DNA from: DASQWC01 sp035640475 | GTDB taxonomy: Bacteria; Actinomycetota; JAICYB01 | Reading direction: 5' to 3' | Assembly: GCA_035640475.1 (NCBI GenBank) | Contig: DASQWC010000193.1 | Coordinates: forward strand, 1 to 58,685 | Length of the DNA stretch: 58,685 nucleotides | Part shown: piece by piece, positions 33,494 to 41,340 of the stretch | Position numbering within the stretch: position 1 is the stretch's first letter | How the letters are laid out: each line of letters starts with the position of its first letter | Program-made: the position numbers and the translations under genes | Notes under the pieces: model-generated | Seen by the model: the letters and a program-made list of their open reading frames with translations, nothing else | The model's database searches: none | Told to the model about the DNA's origin: nothing

Positions 33494-34323
33494 CGGTTTC
33501 AGTCATCACCGGCTCTTCCACCGGCATCGGCCGATCAACGGCGGCGCGGCTTGCGCGAGACGGCCACACCGTCGTTGCGACGATGCGAAACCCCGCCGAC
33601 TCCGACCTGCCGGACGATATCGATATCCGCGCGCTCGACGTCACCGACGGCGAGGCGGTAGAGCAGGTCTTCAAGAGCATCCTCTCCGACTATGGAGCCG
33701 TCGACGTCCTCGTCAACAACGCGGGCATCGGCGGCGGCCCGTCGGTGGAGGATGCCGACATCGATCAGTTCGTCCGCACGATCGAAACGAACTACCTCGG
33801 GGCCATCCGCTGCACGAAAGCAGTGCTTCCGTCGATGCGCGAGCGGCGGAGCGGTTGCATCGTCGCGGTTACGAGTCAGGGAGGGCGCATCTCGGCTCCC
33901 CTCATGACTCCGTATTGCGGGTCGAAGTTCGCCCTGGAGGCCGCCATGGAGGGGCTTGCCGTCGAGGTCGCGACGCACGGGATCCGCGTCGCAATCATCG
34001 AGCCCGGAGCGATCATCACGCCCATCTGGGGAAAGGTCGAGCCGCGCGCGCCCGAGGGACCGTACGCACACCTCATCCGCCGCCTGACGTCGGTCGTGAT
34101 GCACGACGTCGGAAAGGGTTCCAGCGCCGACGAGGTGGCCGACTGTGTCGCCGAAGCAATCGCCACCTCGGCACCGAAGCTTCGCTGGCTCGTCGGACAA
34201 GGCGCGGAGCGCAACATTCGCAACCGGCAGTCGTGGTCGGATGAGGAGTACATCGAGATCTGGAATCAGCCGGACGACGACGGTTTCATAAAGGCGATCC
34301 TGGCCGGCGAGCCGGACGTGTAG
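33490..34323 (+). CDS. Short-chain dehydrogenase/reductase (277 aa)
   Basis: This is a classical SDR: a cofactor motif (VSVITGSSTGIGRSTAARLA), NNAGIGGG, a catalytic Ser in VTSQGG and YCGSK with the Tyr and Lys, then IEPGAIITPIW. The Arg after the second strand (ATMRNP) suggests NADP preference. The C-terminus is extended (NRQSWSDEEYIEIW). The substrate is unknown. It is translationally coupled to the RNHCP gene, an unexplained pairing. Confidence 0.92.
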   Translation: MTVSVITGSSTGIGRSTAARLARDGHTVVATMRNPADSDLPDDIDIRALDVTDGEAVEQVFKSILSDYGAVDVLVNNAGIGGGPSVEDADIDQFVRTIETNYLGAIRCTKAVLPSMRERRSGCIVAVTSQGGRISAPLMTPYCGSKFALEAAMEGLAVEVATHGIRVAIIEPGAIITPIWGKVEPRAPEGPYAHLIRRLTSVVMHDVGKGSSADEVADCVAEAIATSAPKLRWLVGQGAERNIRNRQSWSDEEYIEIWNQPDDDGFIKAILAGEPDV

Positions 34324-34356
34324 CACGACCGGAAGTCGCATCGGGGACAATGGGGT

Positions 34357-35796
34357 ATGCCTGCTCGTCCCACCCTGCTCGAGGAGCTTGCCGCGCGCGC
34401 CGGCGGTATCTCACAGGCCGAGGTCGAGCAGTTCCACCGCCTCGTTACGGTGTGGCAGATGGTTGCCGACCTCAGCTTCGCCGATCTGCTCCTGCTCGCT
34501 CCGCTGAAGGACGACCCCGACCAGAACCTGCTCGTCCTCGCGCAGATCCGTCCGCTGACGGCGCAGACGCTGTACCCCGACGACCACGTCGGGACGGCGC
34601 TTCTCGCTGAGTACGCGCCGAGCGCGCTGCGCGCGTTCAAGACCGGAAAGATCCAGAAAGGGAAGATCGATACGCGCGGCGTCCACACCGCGTGTATTCC
34701 GTTCCGCGTAGGTGACCGCGTACCGGCCGTCGTGCTGCGCGAAGGCATGCCGTTCGGCGGCCGCGAGGTGAGCGGCCTGGAGGAGGCGTACTCCACGTGC
34801 GCGGAGGCGCTCTTCCGAATGATCGGCGACGGGGCGTTTCCGTACGACGGCATGGAGGGCTGGGAGCCGCCGCGAGTCGGCGAGGGAATGATGGTCGTGG
34901 CCTCCACGGGGCAGATCACCTTCGCGTCGCCGAACGCCATCGCGGCGAACCGCCGGCTCGGTGTGTTCCGGCAGATCCTGGGCATGCATGTCGAGGAAGT
35001 GCCCGGCGGCTTTGCCATTTGGGCAGCCATCGAGACGGGGACGCCGATGGAGGCCGAGGTCGAGCTCGGCGGCGAGGTCGTCAGCCGGCGCGTCGTCCCG
35101 TTCCGGCAGGGAGGAAAGAGCGCCGGGGGAGTCGTCCTCGTCCAGGACGTCACCGAGCTCCGGCGACGCGACCGGATGCTCCTTTACAAGGACGCAGTCA
35201 TTCGCGAGATCCATCACCGCGTGAAGAACAACCTCCAGACGATCGCGAGTCTCCTGCGGCTCCAGGCGCGGCGCTTGGACTCACAGGAGGCGAAGACTGC
35301 GCTCGAGGAGGGCGTCACGCGCATCCGGACGATTGCGTTCGTGCACGAGACGCTTTCGCAGGCTTCGAGCGACCTCGTCGACTTCGACGAAGTCATCCGC
35401 GGAGTGCTGCGCATGCTCGAAGATGCGCTCGGTCTTGCCGATCAAGGAGTCAAGACCGACCTGCGCGGTGAGGTCGGCGAGCTCACGGCCGCCGTCGCGA
35501 CGCCCTTGTCGCTTGTCGTCACCGAGCTCGTTCAGAACGCTGCGGAGCATGCGTTCGGCGAGTCGGGCGGAACCATCAGCGTCACGCTCGAGCGCCGCGA
35601 CGACCGTTTGCTTGCCGAGGTCGAGGACGACGGCATCGGCATCCCCGGCGACTTCTCGTGGGAAGATTCGGGGCTCGGCCTTCAGATCGTCCATCGCCTC
35701 GTCGCCGACGAGCTCGGCGGAAAGATCAACCTGCATCGCAACGGCGGAACGCGCGTCGAGATCGACGTCCCACTCCCCGGCTACCCGCAGCGATAG
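34357..35796 (+). CDS. PdtaS-type sensor histidine kinase, GAF-like/PAS/HisKA_2 (479 aa)
   Basis: This soluble kinase has an N-terminal GAF-like domain (about 1-155), a PAS domain (about 170-275, VASTGQITFASPNAIAANRRLG), a HisKA_2 segment with the phospho-accepting His in REIHHRVKNNLQTIASLLRLQ (about 283-303) and an ATPase domain (about 380-475; VTELVQNAAEHAF, VEDDGIGIP, GLGLQIV). This is the layout of PdtaS, which in actinobacteria signals to an ANTAR-type RNA-binding regulator. No such regulator is adjacent. A small membrane protein gene follows 10 bp downstream. Confidence 0.92.
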   Translation: MPARPTLLEELAARAGGISQAEVEQFHRLVTVWQMVADLSFADLLLLAPLKDDPDQNLLVLAQIRPLTAQTLYPDDHVGTALLAEYAPSALRAFKTGKIQKGKIDTRGVHTACIPFRVGDRVPAVVLREGMPFGGREVSGLEEAYSTCAEALFRMIGDGAFPYDGMEGWEPPRVGEGMMVVASTGQITFASPNAIAANRRLGVFRQILGMHVEEVPGGFAIWAAIETGTPMEAEVELGGEVVSRRVVPFRQGGKSAGGVVLVQDVTELRRRDRMLLYKDAVIREIHHRVKNNLQTIASLLRLQARRLDSQEAKTALEEGVTRIRTIAFVHETLSQASSDLVDFDEVIRGVLRMLEDALGLADQGVKTDLRGEVGELTAAVATPLSLVVTELVQNAAEHAFGESGGTISVTLERRDDRLLAEVEDDGIGIPGDFSWEDSGLGLQIVHRLVADELGGKINLHRNGGTRVEIDVPLPGYPQR

Positions 35797-35806
35797 GCTC
35801 TCTCTC

Positions 35807-35998
35807 GTGGATCCCTTCGAGCGACAGTTCGGCTTCCGCCGGCGCATCAACGTCGAGGCCATCATCGCGTTCGTCATCGGCGTATTGGCTGCGTACGTGA
35901 TTCAGGTCTCGGTTGGGTTCGGCGGCGGCAACCTGTTCACCGTGCTGATCGTCGTTGCGGTGGGCGGGCTCTGGTACCACATCCGGCGCGTGCTCTAG
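35807..35998 (+). CDS. Small two-helix membrane protein (63 aa)
   Basis: It starts at GTG 35807 and has a basic N-terminal segment (ERQFGFRRRINVEA), two hydrophobic helices (AIIAFVIGVLAAYVIQVSV and NLFTVLIVVAVGGLWYHI) and the end RRVL. I do not recognise a family. It lies 10 bp after the kinase gene in the same direction and may be cotranscribed. Confidence 0.65.
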   Translation: MDPFERQFGFRRRINVEAIIAFVIGVLAAYVIQVSVGFGGGNLFTVLIVVAVGGLWYHIRRVL

Positions 35999-36002
35999 CG
36001 CG

Positions 36003-36383
36003 CTACGCGCCGGCCGGCTGCTTCTCGATCAGCTCTCGTACCTTGTCGGCGGCGTCTACCGGGTCGATGGGCTTCACCAGCCACGCGTCGCACCTCGACC
36101 AGCCGGCGAGCCAGGCATCGGCTGCGCGCTCGATCAGGACGACGACCTTCGGCTCCGAGATCTCGCCCAGCTCTGCCGATGTCTTGATCTCGCGAGACGC
36201 TGCGAAGCCGCCCATGGAGCCCAGACTCGCGGCCAGGACGACCGCTTCGGGCTTGCGCTCCCTGGTGAGCGTGACGGCGACCCTACCGTCGAGCGCTGCG
36301 AGGACCTCGCAGTCGGGCGCTTCGAAGGCGGCACGCAATGCTTCGAGATCGTGCGGATCCTTCTCCGCGATGACGACGAGCAC
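36003..36383 (-). CDS. Degenerate response-regulator receiver domain (126 aa)
   Basis: The fold follows a CheY-like receiver: VVIAEKDPHDLEALRAAF, a central strand, and a conserved Lys in WLVKPIDP. The central strand reads EAVVLAASLGSMGGF where active receivers have an Asp (LLDxxMPxMDGF). The phosphorylation site is thus Ala, and the acidic pocket is reduced to EKD. It should be phosphorylation-independent, working through protein contacts or another ligand. It lies 2 bp downstream of the zinc-ribbon gene on the same strand and probably in one operon with it. Confidence 0.8.
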   Translation of the reverse strand: MLVVIAEKDPHDLEALRAAFEAPDCEVLAALDGRVAVTLTRERKPEAVVLAASLGSMGGFAASREIKTSAELGEISEPKVVVLIERAADAWLAGWSRCDAWLVKPIDPVDAADKVRELIEKQPAGA

Positions 36384-36385
36384 TG

Positions 36386-36721
36386 CTATCCGACGGGCTC
36401 GTTTGGCCGTGGCGGCCAGCGTGACTGGAACGGCTCGGCGATCAGGCGATCCTGGGCGGCAAGCGCGTTGTCGACCGGATCCGTCACGGAGTCTTTCTCG
36501 ATGGCGAAAGACCCGGCGAGCTCAGCGAGGCCGATGAGCTGGTGGACGAACTCCTTGCCGAGCGCGAGGACACGGTTGGCCGTCTCGACGAAGGTGTCGA
36601 CGTACTGGAAGGCGAGCGTCTCGCCGCACAACGGGCAGAAGCCTGGACGACTTTCGGGGTCGACAGCCATCGAGAGGGGAAACGTTCGCTCACACGCGCG
36701 GCACGTGATCTTGATGTCCAT
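36386..36721 (-). CDS. Zinc-ribbon protein of unknown function (111 aa)
   Basis: Residues 1-40 form a zinc ribbon, with CRAC near 7-10 and CPLCGE near 29-34. The rest is a helical stretch (DTFVETANRVLALGKEFVHQLIGL) with no recognised domain. It directly precedes the degenerate receiver gene. A role in a signalling complex with that receiver is possible but unproven. Confidence 0.72.
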   Translation of the reverse strand: MDIKITCRACERTFPLSMAVDPESRPGFCPLCGETLAFQYVDTFVETANRVLALGKEFVHQLIGLAELAGSFAIEKDSVTDPVDNALAAQDRLIAEPFQSRWPPRPNEPVG

Positions 36722-36893
36722 GCGGCCATACTAGTGAAGACTCTGTCGCGCACCGCTGAAGAGAAATCTCGCAACTGTCCCCGCGGGGGGTTCGGGGGCG
36801 CAGCGGGCGAAGCGCGCGTGAGCGACCCCGATCAACTGGGAGCTCGCGGGAGCGCGCAATGGGCGAGAACGTCGCGGGTAAGCTGGCCCTGAC

Positions 36894-38810
36894 GTGCAAC
36901 GACGTCCCGAGCCTTCCCGAACTCCCCGCGCGCGGCCGCGCTGGCGGCTCATCGCGATGTACGCGGCCGTGCTGCTCGGCGGGCTCTGGATCTTCCAGTC
37001 CTTCGGGGAGACGGCCAACGAGATCTCCTACAGTCGATTCCGCGACCTCCTGGAGAAGGATCGCGTGGTCGACGTCACGCTCGGCACATCCTCGATCGAA
37101 GGCCACTACAAGTCGGGCGAGCAAACCGAAGCCTTCTCGACAAACCTCCTTCCCGTCCCCGACGAGCAGCTCGTGCCGGAGCTTCGGCGCAAGGGCGTCA
37201 AGATCGAGTCACGGCCGGACAACCCGATCCCGGGCATCTTGCTCACCTGGGTCCTTCCGTTCGTCCTGCTGATCGGCTTCTGGTTCCTGATCATGCGGCG
37301 CATGGGACCCGCCCAAGCTCTTCAGTTCGGACGGTCCAGAGCCAAGGTCTACAACCGCAAGGAGATGCGGACCGACTTCTCCGACGTCGCCGGCGTCGAC
37401 GAAGCCGTCGCCGAGCTGCGGGAGGTCGTGGACTTTCTGAAGAATCCTCGGAAGTACCAACGCTTGGGCGGCCGGATCCCGAAGGGTGTGCTGCTCGTGG
37501 GACCGCCGGGCTCGGGGAAGACGCTCCTGGCGCGCGCCGTTGCGGGCGAAGCCGATGTCCCGTTCTTCTACATCTCCGGTTCCGAGTTCGTCGAGATGTT
37601 CGTCGGGGTCGGCGCCTCGCGCGTTCGCGAGCTCTTCGAACAGGCGAAGTCGCACTCGCCTTGCATCATCTTCATCGACGAGCTCGACACAATCGGAAAG
37701 TCACGATCGGCCGCCATCACGATCGGCGGACACGACGAGCGTGAGCAGACCCTCAATCAGCTCCTCGCGGAGATGGACGGCTTCGACTCGAAGACCGGCG
37801 TCATCATCATGGCGGCGACGAACCGACCCGAGGTGCTCGATCAAGCGCTCATGCGGCCGGGACGCTTCGACCGGATGGTCGTCGTTGATCGTCCAGATCT
37901 CAACGGACGGCTCGCGATCCTCAACGTCCATGCGAGAAAGGTGAAGCTCGCCGCGGACGTCGATCTGCGCGCGATCGCGGCACAGACGCCCGGAGCGGCG
38001 GGAGCCGAGCTGGAGAACATCATCAACGAGGCGGCACTGCTTGCCGCGCGCCGCGGCGAGGAAGCAGTCCACCAGCGCGATCTTCAGGAAGCGATCGAGC
38101 GCGTGATGGCCGGACTCGAGCGGAAGTCGCGCGTCATTTCCGGCAAGGAGAAGGATCGAGTCGCGCATCACGAGGCCGGCCACGCGCTGATCGGACTCTT
38201 CGTCGAGCACGCGGACCCCGTTCACAAGGTGTCGATCATCCCGAGAGGCGCGGCTGCGCTGGGCATGACGATCTCCCTGCCGCTCGAGGACCGCTATCTG
38301 TTCACGGAGCCGGAGCTGCAGGACCGCTTGACCGTGCTCCTCGGCGGGCGGGCCGCCGAAGAGATCGTCTTCGGGCACGTCTCGACGGGAGCACAGGACG
38401 ACCTCCAGAAGGCGACGGACATCGCGCGGCGAATGGTCGAGCAGTTCGGGATGTCCCCCAAGGTCGGTCCACTCACGCTGCATCAGGACGGCTCGCAGTT
38501 CCTGGAGAACAAGCTGCCCTGGGAGCGCGAGCGCTCGACATCCGAAGAGCTCGCGCGAATCGCCGACCAAGAAGTCGCGCGCTTCGTGTCGGAGGCTTAC
38601 ACGAGAGCAAAAGAAATCCTCACGGAGCACGAGATCGCGCTGCGGGATGTTGCGGAAGAGCTCAAACGAGCTGAGGTGCTCGAAGGAGCACAGCTGCGTG
38701 ACATCGTCGAGCGAATCGAAAGCAGGGGATCACCGCAGATCGCTACAGGGAATGCAGCGCAAGAAGTAGAAGTCGGTGACGGCGGTACTTCGCGCGCGCT
38801 AGAGAGTTAG
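36894..38810 (+). CDS. ftsH: ATP-dependent zinc metalloprotease FtsH (638 aa)
   Basis: This is a membrane-bound AAA protease that degrades misfolded or regulatory proteins. It has a first helix (about 17-35), an extracytoplasmic domain, a second helix (about 115-135), an AAA module with Walker A GPPGSGKT, Walker B IIFIDELDTIG, the pore loop FVEMFVGVGASR, the second region of homology AATNRPEVLDQALMRPGRFDR, and the zinc site HEAGH. The length fits the family. The GTG start lies in the consensus position. The chain ends 4 bp inside the convergent whiB gene. Having DELDTIG in place of DEIDAVG is a mild variation. Confidence 0.97.
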   Translation: MQRRPEPSRTPRARPRWRLIAMYAAVLLGGLWIFQSFGETANEISYSRFRDLLEKDRVVDVTLGTSSIEGHYKSGEQTEAFSTNLLPVPDEQLVPELRRKGVKIESRPDNPIPGILLTWVLPFVLLIGFWFLIMRRMGPAQALQFGRSRAKVYNRKEMRTDFSDVAGVDEAVAELREVVDFLKNPRKYQRLGGRIPKGVLLVGPPGSGKTLLARAVAGEADVPFFYISGSEFVEMFVGVGASRVRELFEQAKSHSPCIIFIDELDTIGKSRSAAITIGGHDEREQTLNQLLAEMDGFDSKTGVIIMAATNRPEVLDQALMRPGRFDRMVVVDRPDLNGRLAILNVHARKVKLAADVDLRAIAAQTPGAAGAELENIINEAALLAARRGEEAVHQRDLQEAIERVMAGLERKSRVISGKEKDRVAHHEAGHALIGLFVEHADPVHKVSIIPRGAAALGMTISLPLEDRYLFTEPELQDRLTVLLGGRAAEEIVFGHVSTGAQDDLQKATDIARRMVEQFGMSPKVGPLTLHQDGSQFLENKLPWERERSTSEELARIADQEVARFVSEAYTRAKEILTEHEIALRDVAEELKRAEVLEGAQLRDIVERIESRGSPQIATGNAAQEVEVGDGGTSRALES

Positions 38811-39058
38811 CGCGCGATGCGAGTCGTCAACTCGCGTCGCATGTAGCGACGCTCTTCTTCAGTCGTGCCACCCCAGATCCCGTACTCCTGATTTGAATCG
38901 AGTGCGTACTGGAGACACTCTTCGCGGACGTCGCACTGACGGCAGACGGCCTTCGCCGCTTCGATCTGCAAGAGAGCCGGTCCTGTTGTCCCGACCGGGA
39001 AGAACAGATCGGGATCCATTTCCTTGCAACGAGCCGTCTCGCGCCAGTCGGTCAACAC
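38807..39058 (-). CDS. WhiB-family iron-sulfur transcriptional regulator (83 aa)
   Basis: The protein has the four cluster-binding Cys (ARC, then AVCRQCDVREEC), the GIWGG turn and a basic end (ERRYMRRELTTR) for DNA contact. These actinobacteria-specific proteins sense redox or nitric oxide and partner with the primary sigma factor. The length is like WhiB2/WblE-type proteins. The GTG at 39058 has a good AAGGAGG ribosome site. The promoter region up to 39222 includes a perfect 10-bp palindrome at 39138-39147. Confidence 0.96.
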   Translation of the reverse strand: MLTDWRETARCKEMDPDLFFPVGTTGPALLQIEAAKAVCRQCDVREECLQYALDSNQEYGIWGGTTEEERRYMRRELTTRIAR

Positions 39059-39137
39059 GAAGCCTCCTTGGCTTGTTGGGTGCGCCCCTATCCCGCTCTA
39101 TCTGACAGTTGGGCTGTATGAGTATGCCCGCAAGTTC

Positions 39138-39147
39138 GTGCATGCAC
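39138..39147. promoter_or_regulatory. Palindrome in the whiB upstream region
   Basis: GTGCATGCAC is a perfect 10-bp palindrome 80 bp upstream of the whiB start. It may be a regulator site. The 164-bp gap (39059-39222) otherwise holds only an AT-richer stretch near 39150-39200. Confidence 0.3.
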
Positions 39148-39222
39148 AAGGGTTAAAAGGGCCTCTGACCTGCGGAAATGCGCACACCGGTGTAATTTCA
39201 GCGATGTGTTTTGTGAGCTAGT

Positions 39223-40152
39223 TCACGCCCACACGGGAAGTGCGTCGGGCACCGCTTCGGCGCGAACGCGCGTCACGTCACCGAGGTATTCGCCGTCGGT
39301 TTGCAGTGGAACGGGACGGCGCGCACCGATGGTGATCAGGTTCTGATCTGCGAGATGGATTGCATCTTTGTGGCGAATGTGACGTCCGGTCGTCAGCGCT
39401 TGACCGAGCCAGCGCAGGGTTCGCCAGAAGCGAACCTGCTTGGACGCGATGAGATCCAGACCGCGGGTCTTCGCCGCGCCGGGGATCACCTGCAGCGGTC
39501 GACTGCGGAAATAGGTGAATGGATCCGTCGTCGCGATGCACGCCCAGTACGCTTCCTGCGGACCGTCCGGCGTCTCCACGACCAAGTCGGGGGACGGCTG
39601 CCCTCGGAGCTTCGAGAATGTGCGAAGCCCGTGGTAGACGAAGCGCGCGTCACTGCGGCTACGCTTCGACGCGTTGACTCGATGGACGATCTCGGCGTCG
39701 AAGACCAAGCCCGCCGCGAACGCAAAATCCCGCCTGAGATGTCCGTGCTCGCCGTCGGCTGTGAGCCGGCCGACGGTATGAGGCAGCGGCTGACCCCGCT
39801 CGACGAGCTGGATGAGCCGGGCGGTGGCCTCGACGAGATCGTTCGGAAAGCCGAGATTGCGAGCGAGGACGTTCGTCGTCCCGCCGGGCAGGACGGCGAG
39901 GACCACCTCCGTGGAGTACCGGCCCCCGAGCATGCCGTTGAGCACCTCGTTGACTGTGCCGTCCCCGCCGAAGGCGATGATCGTCTTCGCTCCCGACTCC
40001 ACTGCCTCCCGAGCCAGCGCCGAGGCATGACCCCGTGCATTTGTTTGCACGAGCTCGAGCTCGAAGGTGGCCTCCAAGGCCCGCTCCGCAACCCGAAGGC
40101 TGGCGGGTGTCACGCTGCCGGCCAGCGGGTTCTCGATGAGGACGGCGTGCAC
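39223..40152 (-). CDS. Diacylglycerol/lipid kinase family protein (309 aa)
   Basis: This is a DagK/YegS-like lipid kinase. The N-terminal domain has NPLAG and the nucleotide-binding GGDGTVNEVLNGM, then VLPGGTTNVLARNLG, typical of lipid kinases that phosphorylate diacylglycerol, ceramide-like or polyprenyl substrates. The C-terminal beta-sandwich ends with QTDGEYLGD. The GTG start fits the family length (about 300). It lies 5 bp downstream of the second ku on the same strand, probably as an operon. Confidence 0.92.
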   Translation of the reverse strand: MHAVLIENPLAGSVTPASLRVAERALEATFELELVQTNARGHASALAREAVESGAKTIIAFGGDGTVNEVLNGMLGGRYSTEVVLAVLPGGTTNVLARNLGFPNDLVEATARLIQLVERGQPLPHTVGRLTADGEHGHLRRDFAFAAGLVFDAEIVHRVNASKRSRSDARFVYHGLRTFSKLRGQPSPDLVVETPDGPQEAYWACIATTDPFTYFRSRPLQVIPGAAKTRGLDLIASKQVRFWRTLRWLGQALTTGRHIRHKDAIHLADQNLITIGARRPVPLQTDGEYLGDVTRVRAEAVPDALPVWA

Positions 40153-40157
40153 GAGAG

Positions 40158-40958
40158 CTACTCGCCCGAGGCTTTCTTCCCCCGCGCCTTGACCTCTTCG
40201 AGCGATCGTTTGAGGGCTTCGGTGAGGTCGACGACCGTCGTCGTCTCCTCGGCCGCCGCCGGAGCGACGATCTCCTTTCCTTCCACCTTCTTCTGGGCGG
40301 CTTCCAGGAGCGTCTCCCGATAGACGTCCGTGTGCTGCGTCGGTTCGAAATCCTCGGTCAAGTTGTCGATGAGGAGGCGTGCCGTCTTCATGTCGCCCTC
40401 ACTCACGGGAACGTCCTTTTCGATCTCGGCGAAGCGGGCTTCGCGGATCTCGTCCGGCCAGTACATCGTCTCGAGGACGAGGACGTTGTCGCGCACTCGT
40501 AGGGTCGCGAGGCGCTCCTTGTCGCGGATGGCAACCTTCGCGACGGCCACACGATCGGACTCGGTCAGTGCCTTGCGCAGCAGCGCGTACGCCTTGGTTC
40601 CCAGCTCGTCGGGAGCTAAGTAGTAGGACTTCAGGTAGTAGATCGGATCGATCTCCTCCGTCGGCGTGAAGTGAACGACCTCGACGGTGTGCGAAGTCGG
40701 AATAGACGCCTGGACGTTGGCGAGCTCCTCATCCGTGAACTCGACGTACTCGCCCTTTTGGTGTTCGTAGCCCCGGATGAGGTCGTCCTGGGTCAGCGTC
40801 TCGCCGCAGACGCTGCAGGTCCAGTTGGCTTTCCTGCGTCCGCCGTCCGCTTTGTGGAGGAGGTTGAATCGGACCGCTTTCTCTTCGGTCGCCGAGAAAA
40901 GACGCACGGGGATCGAGATCAGTCCGAAGTTGATCGCGCCACGCCAAATAGCCTGCAT
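40158..40958 (-). CDS. ku: Ku protein 2, non-homologous end joining (266 aa)
   Basis: This is the second bacterial Ku (MQAIWRGAINFGLISIPVRLFSAT, EIDPIYYLKSYYLAP, VLVLETMYWPDEIREA). Unlike the Ku at 17809 it keeps a CxxC knuckle (NWTCSVCGE) before IRGYEHQKGEYV. The C-terminus is Glu/Lys-rich (EEVKARGKKASGE) and shorter in basic residues. Two Ku with different tails could form a heterodimer or serve different conditions. ATG 40958 has GGAGAGG upstream. The lipid kinase gene follows in the same operon. Confidence 0.96.
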   Translation of the reverse strand: MQAIWRGAINFGLISIPVRLFSATEEKAVRFNLLHKADGGRRKANWTCSVCGETLTQDDLIRGYEHQKGEYVEFTDEELANVQASIPTSHTVEVVHFTPTEEIDPIYYLKSYYLAPDELGTKAYALLRKALTESDRVAVAKVAIRDKERLATLRVRDNVLVLETMYWPDEIREARFAEIEKDVPVSEGDMKTARLLIDNLTEDFEPTQHTDVYRETLLEAAQKKVEGKEIVAPAAAEETTTVVDLTEALKRSLEEVKARGKKASGE

Positions 40959-41025
40959 ACCTCTCCTATCCGGGAATCGCGAGAATCGAAAGTCCAGGGT
41001 AGTCGCGGCTCCCCTCCAGCTGCGC

Positions 41026-41340
41026 CTACGGGACGAGTGGAACGACGCTGTCGAGACCGGTGATCTCGAGCAGCCGCAGAATCGTCCCGCTCGCGCCGGC
41101 GATCGCAAACTCGCCGCCGCCTTCGCGCATGCGTCGAAGCGCTCCGAGCATCGTGCCGAGTCCTGTGGAGTCGCAGAACTCGAGACGGCTCACGTCGAGG
41201 ACGAGCTCCATGACCTCGGGAGGGCCGAGCGGCTGCAGCGCCTGCCGGAGGTCCGGGATCGTCGCGAGGTCACACGACCCGTCCAAATGGACGACGCGCT
41301 TGGCCCCGTCTCCTTCGATGCGAATTCCGAGGTCCGTCAT
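41026..41340 (-). CDS. STAS-domain anti-sigma factor antagonist 2 (104 aa)
   Basis: This is a single STAS domain with VLDVSRLEFCDSTGLGTMLGALRRM, holding the switch Ser in DSTG, and GSCDLATIPDLRQAL at the first helix. It belongs to the SpoIIAA/RsbV group that binds anti-sigma kinases. Its ATG overlaps the aconitase stop (ATGA), so it is translated with a central carbon enzyme, an unusual coupling. It is not closely alike to the STAS protein at 13549. Confidence 0.92.
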   Translation of the reverse strand: MTDLGIRIEGDGAKRVVHLDGSCDLATIPDLRQALQPLGPPEVMELVLDVSRLEFCDSTGLGTMLGALRRMREGGGEFAIAGASGTILRLLEITGLDSVVPLVP

